Numbered from the stretch's first letter, positions 8,642 through 17,131 are shown. The stretch is DNA of 64,000 nt from Hymenobacter fodinae (GCF_004745825.1 NZ_SRLA01000005.1:33106-97105), one strand, 5' to 3'. The notes: generated by a model from the sequence alone, not told the origin. Translations and numbers: made by a program.

Positions 8642-9448
8642 ATGAGCAAACACCCCCAAGTAGTGTCCGCGGCGCAGGCCCGCGATGAAGTGCGCGACTA
8701 CATAGCCCAGGAACTAGGAATTGAGCCCGAATCCATCCAGATGCGGGTTGCTTTTAACCGGGAGCTGCCCTGGGTCGACGGTAAATCGCGCCCGTGCTTT
8801 CTGGTAGAGTGGGCTGAGCCCAACGGCCGCGATGGTGTGGCCATTGCTGGTCCGTATACCTACAACTTCTTTGAGCTGACCCGCCAAGAGGCCTACGAAC
8901 TGGGCCCCGTGAATGCTTGGCGCCAGCACCTAATAAATCTGTATGCCGGCTGCGAGCTGGTGGTGCATGCCCGCCTCACACAGCCCCTCTCCGATGCACC
9001 CGACCCCGTGCGCCTTTCGGTAATTCAGAGTGCCTTGCAGGAGCGTACGAATTGGCGGATTGGCGTCAACATTCAGCTGCGGGAGTTCTTGCGCCTAGGC
9101 ACCCAGGAGTACTATATCTTTGATGGACACTGGCTCTGGAACCCCAACTACCGCTACTCCTCCGTGAAAGGCTTTATTCCGATTGGAGAGAAGACACTGT
9201 TCGAGCTACCGAAACAGGCTTACATTCCTATCACCAACATGTCGCCATTCGAGCCTATTCCGGCAGTAGGCGAGGATGGGGCGTACCCAGGGCAGCTCAC
9301 TGGCTTTATTGCCGTGAAGGACAACCAGATTCTGGAAATTAATGAGCCTCAGCCTTATATCCGGTTGCTTTACAACAAGCTGGCCATGTACTATGTGCTG
9401 GGCCGTGAACATGGACCGTTCCAGATTGAGCAAGGAGTAGCTTCCTAG
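8642..9448 (+). CDS. Conserved hypothetical protein downstream of dapD
   Basis: I do not recognise this 268-residue soluble protein. It has no signal peptide or membrane segment. It is rich in aromatic residues (HWLWNPNYRY, YTYNFFELTRQEAYELGP), has an acidic N terminus with ARDEVRDYIAQELGIEPESIQMRVAFNRELPWVDGKSRP, and ends in a helix around LYNKLAMYYVLGREHGPF. The 20-base spacing from dapD and the shared terminator at 9475 suggest one transcript. A link to lysine or cell-wall precursor synthesis is only inference from position. The stop codon TAG is part of a CTAGGCCAGT word. Confidence 0.75.
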   Translation: MSKHPQVVSAAQARDEVRDYIAQELGIEPESIQMRVAFNRELPWVDGKSRPCFLVEWAEPNGRDGVAIAGPYTYNFFELTRQEAYELGPVNAWRQHLINLYAGCELVVHARLTQPLSDAPDPVRLSVIQSALQERTNWRIGVNIQLREFLRLGTQEYYIFDGHWLWNPNYRYSSVKGFIPIGEKTLFELPKQAYIPITNMSPFEPIPAVGEDGAYPGQLTGFIAVKDNQILEINEPQPYIRLLYNKLAMYYVLGREHGPFQIEQGVAS

Positions 9449-9474
9449 GCCAGTCTATTAAGGCACTGAACCAT

Positions 9475-9510
9475 AAAAAGGCCGCTCCAACAAAGTTGGA
9501 ACGGCCTTTT
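9475..9510. terminator. Bidirectional intrinsic terminator
   Basis: AAAAGGCCG...CGGCCTTTT outer stem with an inner CCAAC/GTTGG stem and AAA loop, T-rich on both ends. It separates the dapD transcript from msrA on the opposite strand. Confidence 0.85.
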
Positions 9511-9527
9511 GCTTTGGAGCCGGTGAA

Positions 9528-10070
9528 CTAAACGCCAGCTGCCGACTTGAGCTTGTGGCCAAACACCTGCCGTACTTTGTCAACCTTCGGCTTCACCACG
9601 AACTGGCAGTAAGGCTGTTGCCCATTCTGGTTGTAATAGTCCTGGTGGTAGTTCTCGGCCGCGTAGAAGGTGGGCAGGGGCACAATTTCCGTTACAATGG
9701 GGTTGGGGAAAGCGTGTGCCTCATTGAGCTTTTGCTTGTAGGCCTCTGCCAACTGACGCTGCTCCTCATTGTGGTAGAAAATAGCCGAGCGGTATTGGGT
9801 ACCGGTGTCGGCACCCTGGCGGTTGAGGGTGGTTGGGTCGTGGGTTTTCCAGAAAATTTCCAGCAACTCCTCAAAGGTAATTTTAGCGGGGTCGTAGGTA
9901 ATCTGAATAACCTCGGCATGGCCCGTGAGGCCGCTGCATACTTCCTTATAAGTAGGGTTAGCAATTTTGCCGCCCGTGTAGCCAGAGACTACTTTCTCAA
10001 CCCCGTTAAGATTCTGAAAAACTGCTTCTACACACCAAAAGCAGCCAGCCCCAAATGTTGCCTGTTCCAT
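9528..10070 (-). CDS. msrA: Peptide-methionine (S)-S-oxide reductase MsrA
   Basis: Repairs the S-epimer of methionine sulfoxide in proteins. From the ATG at 10070 it is 180 residues, the usual length, with the active-site GCFWC motif (Cys10 nucleophile, Cys13) close to the N terminus, then SGYTGG, GHAEVIQITYDP and the YHQDYY segment near the C terminus. An in-frame start at 10163 would add 31 residues with a hydrophobic run (LWLFAVALLLA) that could act as a signal anchor. I chose the shorter form because it matches the cytosolic family, but an exported form is possible. Confidence 0.92.
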   Translation of the reverse strand: MEQATFGAGCFWCVEAVFQNLNGVEKVVSGYTGGKIANPTYKEVCSGLTGHAEVIQITYDPAKITFEELLEIFWKTHDPTTLNRQGADTGTQYRSAIFYHNEEQRQLAEAYKQKLNEAHAFPNPIVTEIVPLPTFYAAENYHQDYYNQNGQQPYCQFVVKPKVDKVRQVFGHKLKSAAGV

Positions 10071-10221
10071 GTATTTATCAAGTTCAGAAGTGATGATGTT
10101 GCGCGTGGCCCTAATACGTGCCAGCAGCAGTGCCACAGCAAAAAGCCATAGCTCAACGGTCATACGCTAACAAGGTAAATTGAGGCAAAAAAGTTTACAC
10201 TCTTCGGCTGCCGTAAAGCAC

Positions 10222-10254
10222 AAGAGGCCTACCGCCTGATGCGGTAGGCCTCTT
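10222..10254. terminator. Hairpin downstream of 3-hydroxybutyryl-CoA dehydrogenase
   Basis: A perfect 14-base-pair stem (AAGAGGCCTACCGC and its complement) with loop CTGAT. There is no T-run after it on either strand, so terminator function is likely from position but not textbook. Confidence 0.6.
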
Positions 10255-10283
10255 AAACAAGCCTGATAGCTCAATACGTGGTC

Positions 10284-11174
10284 TTACTTACGAAAGCGTT
10301 CAGCTAGCACCAAGTCTTTAGAGCCGTGGCCCCAAGAGTAGAAGCCTTCGCCTGATTTTACGCCCAAGCGGCCAGCAGTGACCATATTCACCAGCAGCGG
10401 GCAAGGAGCATATTTCTGGTTGCCCAAACCCTCGTGCAGAACGCGCAGAATAGCCAAGCACACGTCTAGGCCTATAAAGTCGGCGAGCTGCAGGGGGCCC
10501 ATGGGGTGGGCCATGCCCAGCTTCATGACCGTGTCAATTTCTTCTACGCCGGCCACGCCTTCATATAGGGAGTAGATAGCCTCATTAATCATGGGCATCA
10601 GGATGCGGTTGGCCACGAAGCCGGGGTAGTCATTTACCTCGGTAGGCGTTTTGCCTAGCTGCCTAGACAACTCCATCACTCGCTCCGTTACTTCATCAGA
10701 TGTTGCATAGCCCCGAATCACTTCTACCAGCTTCATTACCGGCACTGGGTTCATAAAGTGCATGCCAATTACCTGTGCGGGGCGCTTCGTAACGGCAGCA
10801 ATTTTGGTAATGGAGATAGAGGAAGTGTTGGAAGCCAGAATGGCCTGGGCGGGGGCGTGCTGGTCTAATTCCCGGAAGATGTTCAGCTTCAACTCTACGT
10901 TTTCCGTGGCAGCTTCTACTACTAAGTCGGCGTTTTGTACGCCCTCAGCCATGCTGGTGTAGGTAGTCAGTCGGCCCAGGGTATCAGTTTTATCCGTTTC
11001 AGAGAGGGCGCCTTTAGCTAGCTGGCGGTCGAGGTTTTTGCCGATGGTGGCCAACGCCTTATCCAGGGCCGCTTGGTTGATATCAATCAGGGCAACTGTG
11101 AAACCGTGTTGAGCAAATACGTGAGCAATACCATTGCCCATAGTGCCAGAACCAATTACGGCTACATTCATCAT
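10284..11174 (-). CDS. 3-hydroxybutyryl-CoA dehydrogenase
   Basis: NAD-dependent oxidation of 3-hydroxyacyl-CoA (short chain), cytoplasmic, in butanoate or phenylacetate-type metabolism. 296 residues, a typical single-function length. The N terminus carries the dinucleotide-binding VIGSGTMGNGIA. The catalytic region has SNTSSISIT and GMHFMNPVPVMKLVEVI with the histidine, and the C-terminal domain has GFVANRILMPMINEA and GPLQLADFIGLDV. The symbol could be hbd or paaH; there are no neighbouring beta-oxidation genes to decide. ATG start; the second codon is also ATG. Confidence 0.92.
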   Translation of the reverse strand: MMNVAVIGSGTMGNGIAHVFAQHGFTVALIDINQAALDKALATIGKNLDRQLAKGALSETDKTDTLGRLTTYTSMAEGVQNADLVVEAATENVELKLNIFRELDQHAPAQAILASNTSSISITKIAAVTKRPAQVIGMHFMNPVPVMKLVEVIRGYATSDEVTERVMELSRQLGKTPTEVNDYPGFVANRILMPMINEAIYSLYEGVAGVEEIDTVMKLGMAHPMGPLQLADFIGLDVCLAILRVLHEGLGNQKYAPCPLLVNMVTAGRLGVKSGEGFYSWGHGSKDLVLAERFRK

Positions 11175-11518
11175 ACAGAAGGTGGGTGGGGGTGGATGAA
11201 AATGGCGCTAGGCCAGTAAACAAGGCCTAAAGCTACGCCAAAACTACGCAGGGTAAACCGGCCCAGTGTGGCGCTCATGTCCCGAATCAAGAAATTTTGT
11301 GGAAAACCACATGCACCAAAAACCTGCTGTAGTAAGGCATTACGTCATTTTTAGCAACATTTTCAGAAATTTTTTTCATCGAATAATATCCTTTTCGCTA
11401 TACCCGCGTACAAATCCGCAAATGGCCTTCCTTTCCAGACTCAATCCCCGGATTGGTTTTTTTGCTAGGTCCTTTTTAGTACCCAATCTTCTCTCTCCAA
11501 CCCAACACTACAATCATC
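11175..11518. other. Intergenic region with a terminator-like hairpin
   Basis: 344 bases between the dehydrogenase start and the small membrane gene. The only structure I see is CAATC-cccg-GATTG at 11442-11455 followed by a run of T, resembling a short terminator or attenuator in front of the lmo0937-type gene. No convincing promoter box was found. Confidence 0.4.
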
Positions 11519-11689
11519 ATGGGAAATCTCCTGTATATCATCGCTGTCATTCTCATTCTCATCTGGGCCCTTGGTTTCTTCGGTGTACTAGGTACCGGCA
11601 TTCAGGGTAATGGTTTGATCCACATTCTGCTGGTAATTGCTATCATCGCTATTCTGCTGCGAGTAATTCGGGGCGGGCGAGTGGCCTAG
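11519..11689 (+). CDS. lmo0937-family small membrane protein
   Basis: 56 residues starting MGNLLYIIAVILILIWALGF, with a first hydrophobic segment at about 4-25, a glycine-rich turn (GTGIQGNG) and a second segment at 33-50, ending RVIRGGRVA. Order and length match the small lmo0937-type membrane proteins widespread in Bacteroidota. Function is unknown. It has no Shine-Dalgarno site, as expected for this phylum. The last codons are GTG GCC TAG, so the stop is formed by a TGGCCTAG word. Confidence 0.8.
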   Translation: MGNLLYIIAVILILIWALGFFGVLGTGIQGNGLIHILLVIAIIAILLRVIRGGRVA

Positions 11690-11731
11690 TTACTTCTCCA
11701 TTCTGGTAGTGGATAATTTGCCAGATCCGAA

Positions 11732-11780
11732 AAAACACAAAAAAGCCTTGCTCAACTTGAGCAAGGCTTTTTTGTGTTTT
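11732..11780. terminator. Long perfect bidirectional terminator
   Basis: The two 24-base arms (11732-11755 and 11757-11780) are exact complements around a single central base. The GC core GCCTTGC/GCAAGGC is flanked by A-rich and T-rich runs. It ends both the small membrane gene and the barrel gene on the other strand. Confidence 0.88.
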
Positions 11781-11788
11781 AGTATGCC

Positions 11789-12601
11789 TTAACGACCAAA
11801 TCGGTACAGGAAATTGAAGCGAATTTCAGGCTGACCGTAGGGTGACGTACGGTTACCATAATTATCAATGCCGTTGTTGAAGTTGTAAAGCAGGAGAATA
11901 TCGGCGGCTACTCGCTCTCCTAGCTGCTGACGATAGCCAACGCCAGCCAGCGGGGTGTAGTAGGTTCGCTTAACCTTCACAAGTTCTACCTGCTGCGGCC
12001 CGATTTGACGTTCTGCCAACGCCTGCGCATTTGTTACCTCATATTCGGCGTGGATGAAGAACTGGTCGATTACCCGGTACTGCGCAAAGGCTTTTAGGCC
12101 GAAGCTATTTAACCCTAAGCTGGAAGGATAGCCGAATTGCCGGTAAGAGTTCGGGAAGGAGTAGTTGCTGTAGATGTAGCTGAACCCCGGTCCGAAGGCA
12201 AAACGGTCGGTTGCTTGATATCCTAGGGCAGGTGCAACACTGGCATTAAACACCCCAAATCCATATGAGCTGCTATAACCCAATCCAAAGTTGGAGTAGA
12301 TAAAGTACTTCCGTACGGGTGGTGGGGGCGCTGCCACACCAGGCCGGTTCGGGAAGTCTAACCCCGACGGCCGGTTGGGGTCGTACTGCTGATTTGAGGG
12401 CAACGGGGCCGAAACGGGAGGCGGCGCTGGTACCGTCGGTTGAGGGGTATATACCGGCTGCGCCGGGCGCGGGGCAGAGCCCGGCGGTGCGGTATTCAGT
12501 TGCGGCTTCACGCCCGTACTATCGGTGCGCTGGGCCTGGGCAGCCGGAGCCAGCAATAAGCTAGCTCCGCCAAAGCCAAGTAGGAACAAAAGTCGTTTCA
12601 T
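11789..12601 (-). CDS. Outer-membrane beta-barrel-like protein with proline-rich linker
   Basis: 270 residues. A signal peptide (LLFLLGFGGASLLLAPAAQAQ) is followed by a low-complexity Pro/Ala/Gln region (about 25-95). The rest is made of alternating aromatic strands such as YSSSYGFGVFNASVAPALGY, FGPGFSYIYSNYSF and GVGYRQQLGERVAADILLLYNF, closing with EIRFNFLYRFGR, whose terminal aromatic/Arg pattern suits an 8-stranded outer-membrane barrel. No ligand or partner can be inferred. It sits 18 bases downstream of the ABC-F gene on the same strand, perhaps by chance. Confidence 0.72.
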   Translation of the reverse strand: MKRLLFLLGFGGASLLLAPAAQAQRTDSTGVKPQLNTAPPGSAPRPAQPVYTPQPTVPAPPPVSAPLPSNQQYDPNRPSGLDFPNRPGVAAPPPPVRKYFIYSNFGLGYSSSYGFGVFNASVAPALGYQATDRFAFGPGFSYIYSNYSFPNSYRQFGYPSSLGLNSFGLKAFAQYRVIDQFFIHAEYEVTNAQALAERQIGPQQVELVKVKRTYYTPLAGVGYRQQLGERVAADILLLYNFNNGIDNYGNRTSPYGQPEIRFNFLYRFGR

Positions 12602-12619
12602 ATCCCCGCTAAAACGTGT

Positions 12620-14242
12620 TTACGACACAAGTTGGTACATGCGCTGCCGCTGCGCTTTAATGTTTTCGTCGGCTAGGTATTCTTCGTAGCTCATCCGGCG
12701 GTCAATGATACCATCCGGGGTCAGCTCAATAATACGGTTGGCTACGCTCTGAATAACCTGCAGGTCGTGCGAGGCAAACAGCAGGGTGCCGTTGAAGTCG
12801 CGCAGGGAGTTATCCAGGGCCGTGATGCTTTCCAGGTCCAAGTGGTTGGTTGGATCGTCGAGGACCAGCACATTGCCGCTTTCCATCATCATCTTGGACA
12901 GCATGCAGCGCACTTTTTCACCCCCGCTTAGCACGTTCGACTTCTTCTGCGACTCCTCGCCCGAGAACAGCATCCGCCCCAGGAATCCCCGGATGAACGA
13001 CTCGTCTTTCTCGGTGCTGTACTGACGCAGCCAGTCAACCAGGTTGAGGTCGGTGTTGAAGAATTCAGTGTTTTCCTTAGGGAAATAGCTGGGCGTAATG
13101 GTGGTGCCCCATTTAAAGTCGCCGGAGTCGGCTTTTACCTCATTGAACAGAATGTCGAAGAGGAGGGAGGCAGCCCGGTCGTCGCGGCCGATGATGGCCA
13201 CCTTGTCTTTCTTGTCAAGGGAGAAGGACACGTTGCGGAAAATCACCTGACCATCTACCGACTTGCTCAGGTTCTCTACCGTCAGCAACTGGTTGCCGGC
13301 TTCACGCTCGGGCTTGAAGGCGATGTAGGGGTACTTGCGCGAAGAAGGCTTAATTTCTTCCAGCGTAAGTTTTTGGAGCAGTTTCTGGCGTGAGGTAGCC
13401 TGCTTGCTCTTGGAAGCATTGGCCGAGAAGCGCCGCACAAACTCTTCCAGTTCCTTGCGCTTATCCTCGGTCTTCTTGTTCACCTCCTGGCGCTGGCGCA
13501 ATGCCAACTGCGACGACTCGTACCAGAACGAGTAGTTGCCGGGATACATGGTGATTTTCGAGAAGTCGAGGTCAGCCATGTAGTTACACACCGCATCTAG
13601 GAAGTGACGGTCGTGGCTTACCACGATTACCGTGTTCTGGAATGAATCCAGGAAGTTTTCCAGCCATAGCACGGTCTCAGCATCCAGACCGTTGGTTGGT
13701 TCGTCCAGCAGTAGTACGTCGGGGTTGCCGAACAATGCCTGGGCCAGCAGTACCCGTACTTTGTCGGAGGTGCCAAGGTCGCCCATCAGGGTGTGGTGCT
13801 TGTCTTCCGAAATGCCCAGGCCCGAGAGGAGCTCGGCGGCTTCGTACTCGGCATTCCAGCCTTCCAGGTCGGCAAATTCACCTTCTAGCTCCGCAGCCCG
13901 CTCACCATCGGCATCCGAGAAATCAGCCTTGGCGTAGATGGCGTCTTTCTCCTCCATCACCTGCCACAGTCGCGTGTGACCCATAATTACGGTCTGGAGT
14001 ACCGGAAAAGCGTCGGCGGCAAACTGGTCCTGCTTCAGAACCGACAGGCGCGCGCCCTTGGGCATGTCCACAGAACCCGTGTTGGGCTCAATCTCACCGG
14101 AGAGAATTTTTAGGAAAGTTGACTTACCGGCGCCATTGGCTCCAATAAGACCATACACGTTACCAGGCATGAACTTGATGGTAACGTCTTCAAACAATAC
14201 GCGCTTGCCATAGCGCAGGCTTACGTTGGAGGTGCTGATCAT
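12620..14242 (-). CDS. ABC-F family ATPase, YbiT-like
   Basis: Soluble tandem ATP-binding cassette protein of the ABC-F group, which acts on ribosomes rather than membranes. From the ATG at 14242 (MISTSNVSLRYGKRVLFED) it has 540 residues. First cassette: Walker A GANGAGKST, LLLDEPTNGLD. Second cassette: a divergent Walker A region IIGRDDRAAS where GxxGxGKS is lost, signature LSGGEKVR, and VLVLDDPTNHLD. The linker is rich in Lys/Glu. Order and length fit E. coli YbiT, which also has a degenerate second P-loop as far as I recall. An upstream ATG at 14278 would add 12 residues. Confidence 0.9.
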   Translation of the reverse strand: MISTSNVSLRYGKRVLFEDVTIKFMPGNVYGLIGANGAGKSTFLKILSGEIEPNTGSVDMPKGARLSVLKQDQFAADAFPVLQTVIMGHTRLWQVMEEKDAIYAKADFSDADGERAAELEGEFADLEGWNAEYEAAELLSGLGISEDKHHTLMGDLGTSDKVRVLLAQALFGNPDVLLLDEPTNGLDAETVLWLENFLDSFQNTVIVVSHDRHFLDAVCNYMADLDFSKITMYPGNYSFWYESSQLALRQRQEVNKKTEDKRKELEEFVRRFSANASKSKQATSRQKLLQKLTLEEIKPSSRKYPYIAFKPEREAGNQLLTVENLSKSVDGQVIFRNVSFSLDKKDKVAIIGRDDRAASLLFDILFNEVKADSGDFKWGTTITPSYFPKENTEFFNTDLNLVDWLRQYSTEKDESFIRGFLGRMLFSGEESQKKSNVLSGGEKVRCMLSKMMMESGNVLVLDDPTNHLDLESITALDNSLRDFNGTLLFASHDLQVIQSVANRIIELTPDGIIDRRMSYEEYLADENIKAQRQRMYQLVS

Positions 14243-14550
14243 ATCAAAAAGATGCGGAGAAACACAAAAGGAGGGCAATACAAGGGCCTAGGCCACTATA
14301 GTGCAGCGCGCAAAAGTACGCAAAATGCCCCGGCCATATTGGGCTACATCTATAAATGCCGATAGATGAGGCAATACACCCAGAAAAAATGCGGGCAGAA
14401 TACAACCCCCTGCACGCCAATACGGTATAGATAAGAGGAGTTGGCTAGGCCACCGTCGCCGTCGGGAAAGCAACAATTTCTTATGGGATGGTAGTTCCGC
14501 TGAGGCTGGCCCGTCTGTTTATTCATCACCTTCAAAACTGTCCTCAACGT
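14243..14550. other. Divergent promoter region of the ABC-F and DUF4199 genes
   Basis: 308 bases without a gene. On the minus strand, TACTTTTG at 14318-14311 matches TAnnTTTG and could serve the ABC-F gene about 70 bases away. The plus-strand promoter of the DUF4199 gene is not evident. GGCCTAGGCCAC occurs at 14286-14297. Confidence 0.4.
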
Positions 14551-15024
14551 ATGGCTGACGCTCGTCTTACGCCCGAAACCAATGGCATCCGTTATGGCCT
14601 GTTCACGGCTGTTGGCATGGTCATCTACTTTGTAGTAGCTTCTTTTCTTAACCTTACCGATCGGATAGAATTCAGCTTCCTGAATGGCGTGGTGCTGGCA
14701 ATTGGTATTTGCATGGCCATTGCCAATTATAAGCGCTACCGCCACGACCGGATGCCCTACCTGCATGGGTTTGGCACAGGTATTATCACGGCCATGATTG
14801 CCTCTTTGGCTTTCGCTTTCTTCTTTATTCTATACGCTGGGGTCCTGAACAAGCACATCATGGACGGTATCCGGGCGAAAGATTTGTTTGGCTTTGACCT
14901 ATCGGTGACTATTGCTTTCCTTGCTATTCTGCTGCAAGGTGCCATGGCAGGGGTGATTATCTCCCTGGTTGCGATGCAGTACTACAAGAGTCCCGATCAC
15001 AAGCCAATCACTGGCATCGAGTAA
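14551..15024 (+). CDS. DUF4199-type integral membrane protein
   Basis: 157 residues from the ATG at 14551 (MADARLTPETNGIRYGLFTA). Four hydrophobic segments are visible: about 15-32 (GLFTAVGMVIYFVVASFL), 42-58, 76-98 (GIITAMIASLAFAFFFILYAGVL) and 122-145. The pattern of an early N-G-x-x-Y-G and a central RxxR-type loop (YKRYRHDRM) fits DUF4199 proteins of Bacteroidota, whose role is unknown. Followed directly by a terminator, so it is monocistronic. Confidence 0.8.
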   Translation: MADARLTPETNGIRYGLFTAVGMVIYFVVASFLNLTDRIEFSFLNGVVLAIGICMAIANYKRYRHDRMPYLHGFGTGIITAMIASLAFAFFFILYAGVLNKHIMDGIRAKDLFGFDLSVTIAFLAILLQGAMAGVIISLVAMQYYKSPDHKPITGIE

Positions 15025-15046
15025 ACAACGCTGCTTTTGACGTTGC

Positions 15047-15077
15047 AAGCCACACCCTAGATAGGGTGTGGCTTTTT
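15047..15077 (+). terminator. Intrinsic terminator of the DUF4199 gene
   Basis: AAGCCACACCCT/AGGGTGTGGCTT stem (12 base pairs), 4-base loop, then TTT. Confidence 0.85.
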
Positions 15078-15141
15078 GTTTGGCCTATGTCTAATAAGAT
15101 AAATATTTTTATAAAAAGATATAATATTTCATTTACAGGTC

Positions 15142-15172
15142 TTGCTTATATACTTTATTGCATATAATTTTG
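15142..15172 (+). promoter_or_regulatory. Candidate promoter of the secreted helical protein
   Basis: In a strongly AT-rich stretch, TTG (15142-15144) is followed after 20 bases by TAATTTTG (15165-15172), a match to the Bacteroidota -33/-7 pattern, about 100 bases before the start codon. Confidence 0.4.
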
Positions 15173-15269
15173 AATAAAATAAGGTAGCCTGACAAGGGAA
15201 TCTTCTCTTACTTCTACTTGTTGACGCCCCTGACACACCTTTTACCTTCTGATGACTTTTGCTTCTGAT

Positions 15270-15674
15270 ATGAAATTTCTACTTTCTACCTTCTTTCTGT
15301 TAGCAACGCTGGTTACTTCTGCAAACGCGCAGATGAGAGAGCGTCACGCTGAGTTGCCCGGCTCTGATGCTCCTTCGGCTGCTCGGATTGATGACCTAAC
15401 TCGCCAAATCAGCAACCAACTGCGCCTGAATGAGGCACAGTACATCCGGCTACGTGCCCTAAACAAAATCAAGCTGGCACGCCTCGACGAAATTCAGTGG
15501 CAGTATCAGGATGATGCCCCCACCCGCGACGCCAAGCTTATGGAGTTGGAGTCGCAGTTTGAGGCTGAGTGCAGCCGCATTCTGACACCTTCTCAGCTTA
15601 GCATCTACCATAATGGGCAGAAGCGTGAGGAAACCCCCGAAGTACCCGTTAACAATGAGGGAGGCATCGGGTAA
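15270..15674 (+). CDS. Small secreted helical protein, paralogue of the window's first gene
   Basis: 134 residues. Signal peptide MKFLLSTFFLLATLVTSANA then a mature helical domain of about 80 residues: IDDLTRQISNQLRLNEAQYIRLRALN, KLMELESQFEAECSRILTPSQLSIY. The C-terminal tail is acidic and probably disordered. An ATG 18 bases upstream (15252) is in frame, but the chosen start gives the cleaner signal peptide. It aligns along its length with the product of 1-356 and probably does the same job in the periplasm. Whether that is a Spy/CpxP-like chaperone or sensor role is a guess from size and helix pattern. Confidence 0.75.
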   Translation: MKFLLSTFFLLATLVTSANAQMRERHAELPGSDAPSAARIDDLTRQISNQLRLNEAQYIRLRALNKIKLARLDEIQWQYQDDAPTRDAKLMELESQFEAECSRILTPSQLSIYHNGQKREETPEVPVNNEGGIG

Positions 15675-15685
15675 ATTTCTAATAT

Positions 15686-15738
15686 CTACCACAAAAAAAG
15701 CCGCTCAAGTTTATCCTGAGCGGCTTTTTTTGTGGTAG
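15686..15738. terminator. Long perfect bidirectional terminator
   Basis: 22-base arms (15686-15707 and 15717-15738) are exact complements, with core GCCGCTCA/TGAGCGGC flanked by A7 and T7. It serves the helical protein gene and the lipoprotein gene on the other strand. Confidence 0.88.
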
Positions 15739-15760
15739 CACGTGCGGTTTAAGCCAATAT

Positions 15761-16153
15761 TTATCGGGCTGTCACTACTGGGAACAACGACTCGGTGAGG
15801 GCACCGGTTGCTCCAAAGCGCAAGATCAGGCGGGGACCATTTGCCCGCGGGTGTCCCGTAACGCACTGGGGGCCTTCGGTAACGTAGTACAAGTATACCT
15901 TTTCGCTTTGCTCGCTAAGCTCTTCTTCATCGGGGTGGCCTAACAAGTCATCAATAGCACTGATGCGCGCCCCGAATAGCTCGTCGCGGTGCTTTTCCAG
16001 AACGGGAAGCAGGGCCTGGCGCTTGTTCTGGCAGCCATAGGGGTCGTGGCGCCACGCGCTGCTGTCAAAGTCGGGGAAATCGGGCAAGGAGTGGCCGCAG
16101 CTGGTAAGCACTAGGCCAGTAAGCAGCACCAAGAGGGCAGAGCGTGTAATCAT
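15761..16153 (-). CDS. Small lipoprotein
   Basis: 130 residues from the ATG at 16153 (MITRSALLVLLTGLVLTSCG). The signal peptide ends in a lipobox LTSC, so the protein should be lipid-anchored. The remainder has CQNKRQALLPVLEKHRDELFG, then DDLLGHPDEEELSEQSEKVYLYYVTEGPQC and RLILRFGATGALTESL. The last part resembles the SmpA/OmlA-type layout, where a helix pair is followed by a two-strand sheet, but homology is not established. Divergent from the L,D-transpeptidase gene, 143 bases apart. Confidence 0.72.
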   Translation of the reverse strand: MITRSALLVLLTGLVLTSCGHSLPDFPDFDSSAWRHDPYGCQNKRQALLPVLEKHRDELFGARISAIDDLLGHPDEEELSEQSEKVYLYYVTEGPQCVTGHPRANGPRLILRFGATGALTESLFPVVTAR

Positions 16154-16223
16154 AGGAGGTGAAACGTAGCACATGTTCATCTCAAGTAGTGGAGAAGAGC
16201 GTGACTAGTTGGAGCGAAAGTAC

Positions 16224-16231
16224 TATTTTTG
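16224..16231 (+). promoter_or_regulatory. Candidate -7 box for the L,D-transpeptidase gene
   Basis: TATTTTTG matches TAnnTTTG 65 bases before the chosen ATG. No clear -33 TTG. Weak evidence. Confidence 0.3.
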
Positions 16232-16296
16232 ACAACGCGCCGTTATGGCCACACCGCATTGGTACTGTTTTTTGCCCGCTAACACAGGTTTACACA

Positions 16297-17106
16297 ATGA
16301 CTTACGCGCCGACTACTACTGCCGGACTATTGGTTGCCTTCTTCACGTTATTCACTTCGGCGGGAGCGGCACCTGCCCCTCGCCCGCATACTGATGTAGC
16401 TCCTAGGCCTGTGCTGAATGAGGTGCTACGTACTACTTATACTGCCGCTTTTGAGCAGCACGTTACCCGCACGTACGTACAGGCTGGTTTAGTACACACT
16501 GGCTTGTCGTTGCCTGTGTACCGCAAAGCGCTGATTGGGTATTACAACCTGCAGCAGCGCAAAGCCTTGAAAACAGCTACACCCTTGCTAACTGTTATCG
16601 ACTTCAGCCGGGCCAGCAGTCAGAAACGGCTGTGGGTAATTAATGTGGCCCAGCCACATGTAGTGTTTCATACGTTGGTAGCCCACGGCAAGAATACGGG
16701 CGAGCAGTGGGCCAAAAGCTTTTCCAATCAGGAGGGCTCTGAAAAAAGCAGCCTGGGCTTTTACCTGACCGGCAACACCTATCAGGGCAAGCACGGCCTT
16801 TCGCTAAAGCTCAACGGGGTAGATGCAGGGTATAATACCAATGCCGCCAGCCGCGCCGTAGTGGTGCATGGGGCCGACTACGTAAGCGAAGAGTTTGTGC
16901 GCCAGCACGGGCGGCTTGGGCGTAGCCAGGGTTGCCCAGCACTGCCGCTGGCCCAGAGCAGCGCCATCATTAAAGTAATCAAATCAGGCTCGGTGGTGTT
17001 TGCTAATGGTCCCGCTTCAGTGGCCTACCAATCAGAGTGGTTGCAGCTTGATCCGGCATTGCTGGCCTTTGCGCGCAGCAAAAGCCTGCCCGGCTTGCCG
17101 GGGTAG
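16297..17106 (+). CDS. Murein L,D-transpeptidase catalytic-domain protein (YkuD_2 type)
   Basis: 269 residues with a signal peptide (GLLVAFFTLFTSAGAAPAP). The domain shows LTVIDFSRASSQKRLWVINV, FHTLVAHGKNTG, SEKSSLGFYLTG, then RAVVVHGADYVSEEF and GRSQGCPALP. The histidine and the SxGCPA cysteine are the catalytic pair of YkuD-like L,D-transpeptidases, and the arrangement fits the Bacteroidota subfamily (PF13645 by recall). It probably makes 3-3 cross-links or attaches proteins to peptidoglycan in the periplasm. ATG 16297 is preferred over an in-frame start at 16159 because the signal peptide begins there. Confidence 0.88.
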   Translation: MTYAPTTTAGLLVAFFTLFTSAGAAPAPRPHTDVAPRPVLNEVLRTTYTAAFEQHVTRTYVQAGLVHTGLSLPVYRKALIGYYNLQQRKALKTATPLLTVIDFSRASSQKRLWVINVAQPHVVFHTLVAHGKNTGEQWAKSFSNQEGSEKSSLGFYLTGNTYQGKHGLSLKLNGVDAGYNTNAASRAVVVHGADYVSEEFVRQHGRLGRSQGCPALPLAQSSAIIKVIKSGSVVFANGPASVAYQSEWLQLDPALLAFARSKSLPGLPG

Positions 17107-17131
17107 TGGCCTAGCACCTATTCAGTAACAC

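Noticed and set aside
10071..10163. Signal-anchor extension of MsrA from 10163
   Set aside because: The shorter form has the family length; the extension has a hydrophobic run but no clear cleavage site. Kept as an alternative in the entry.
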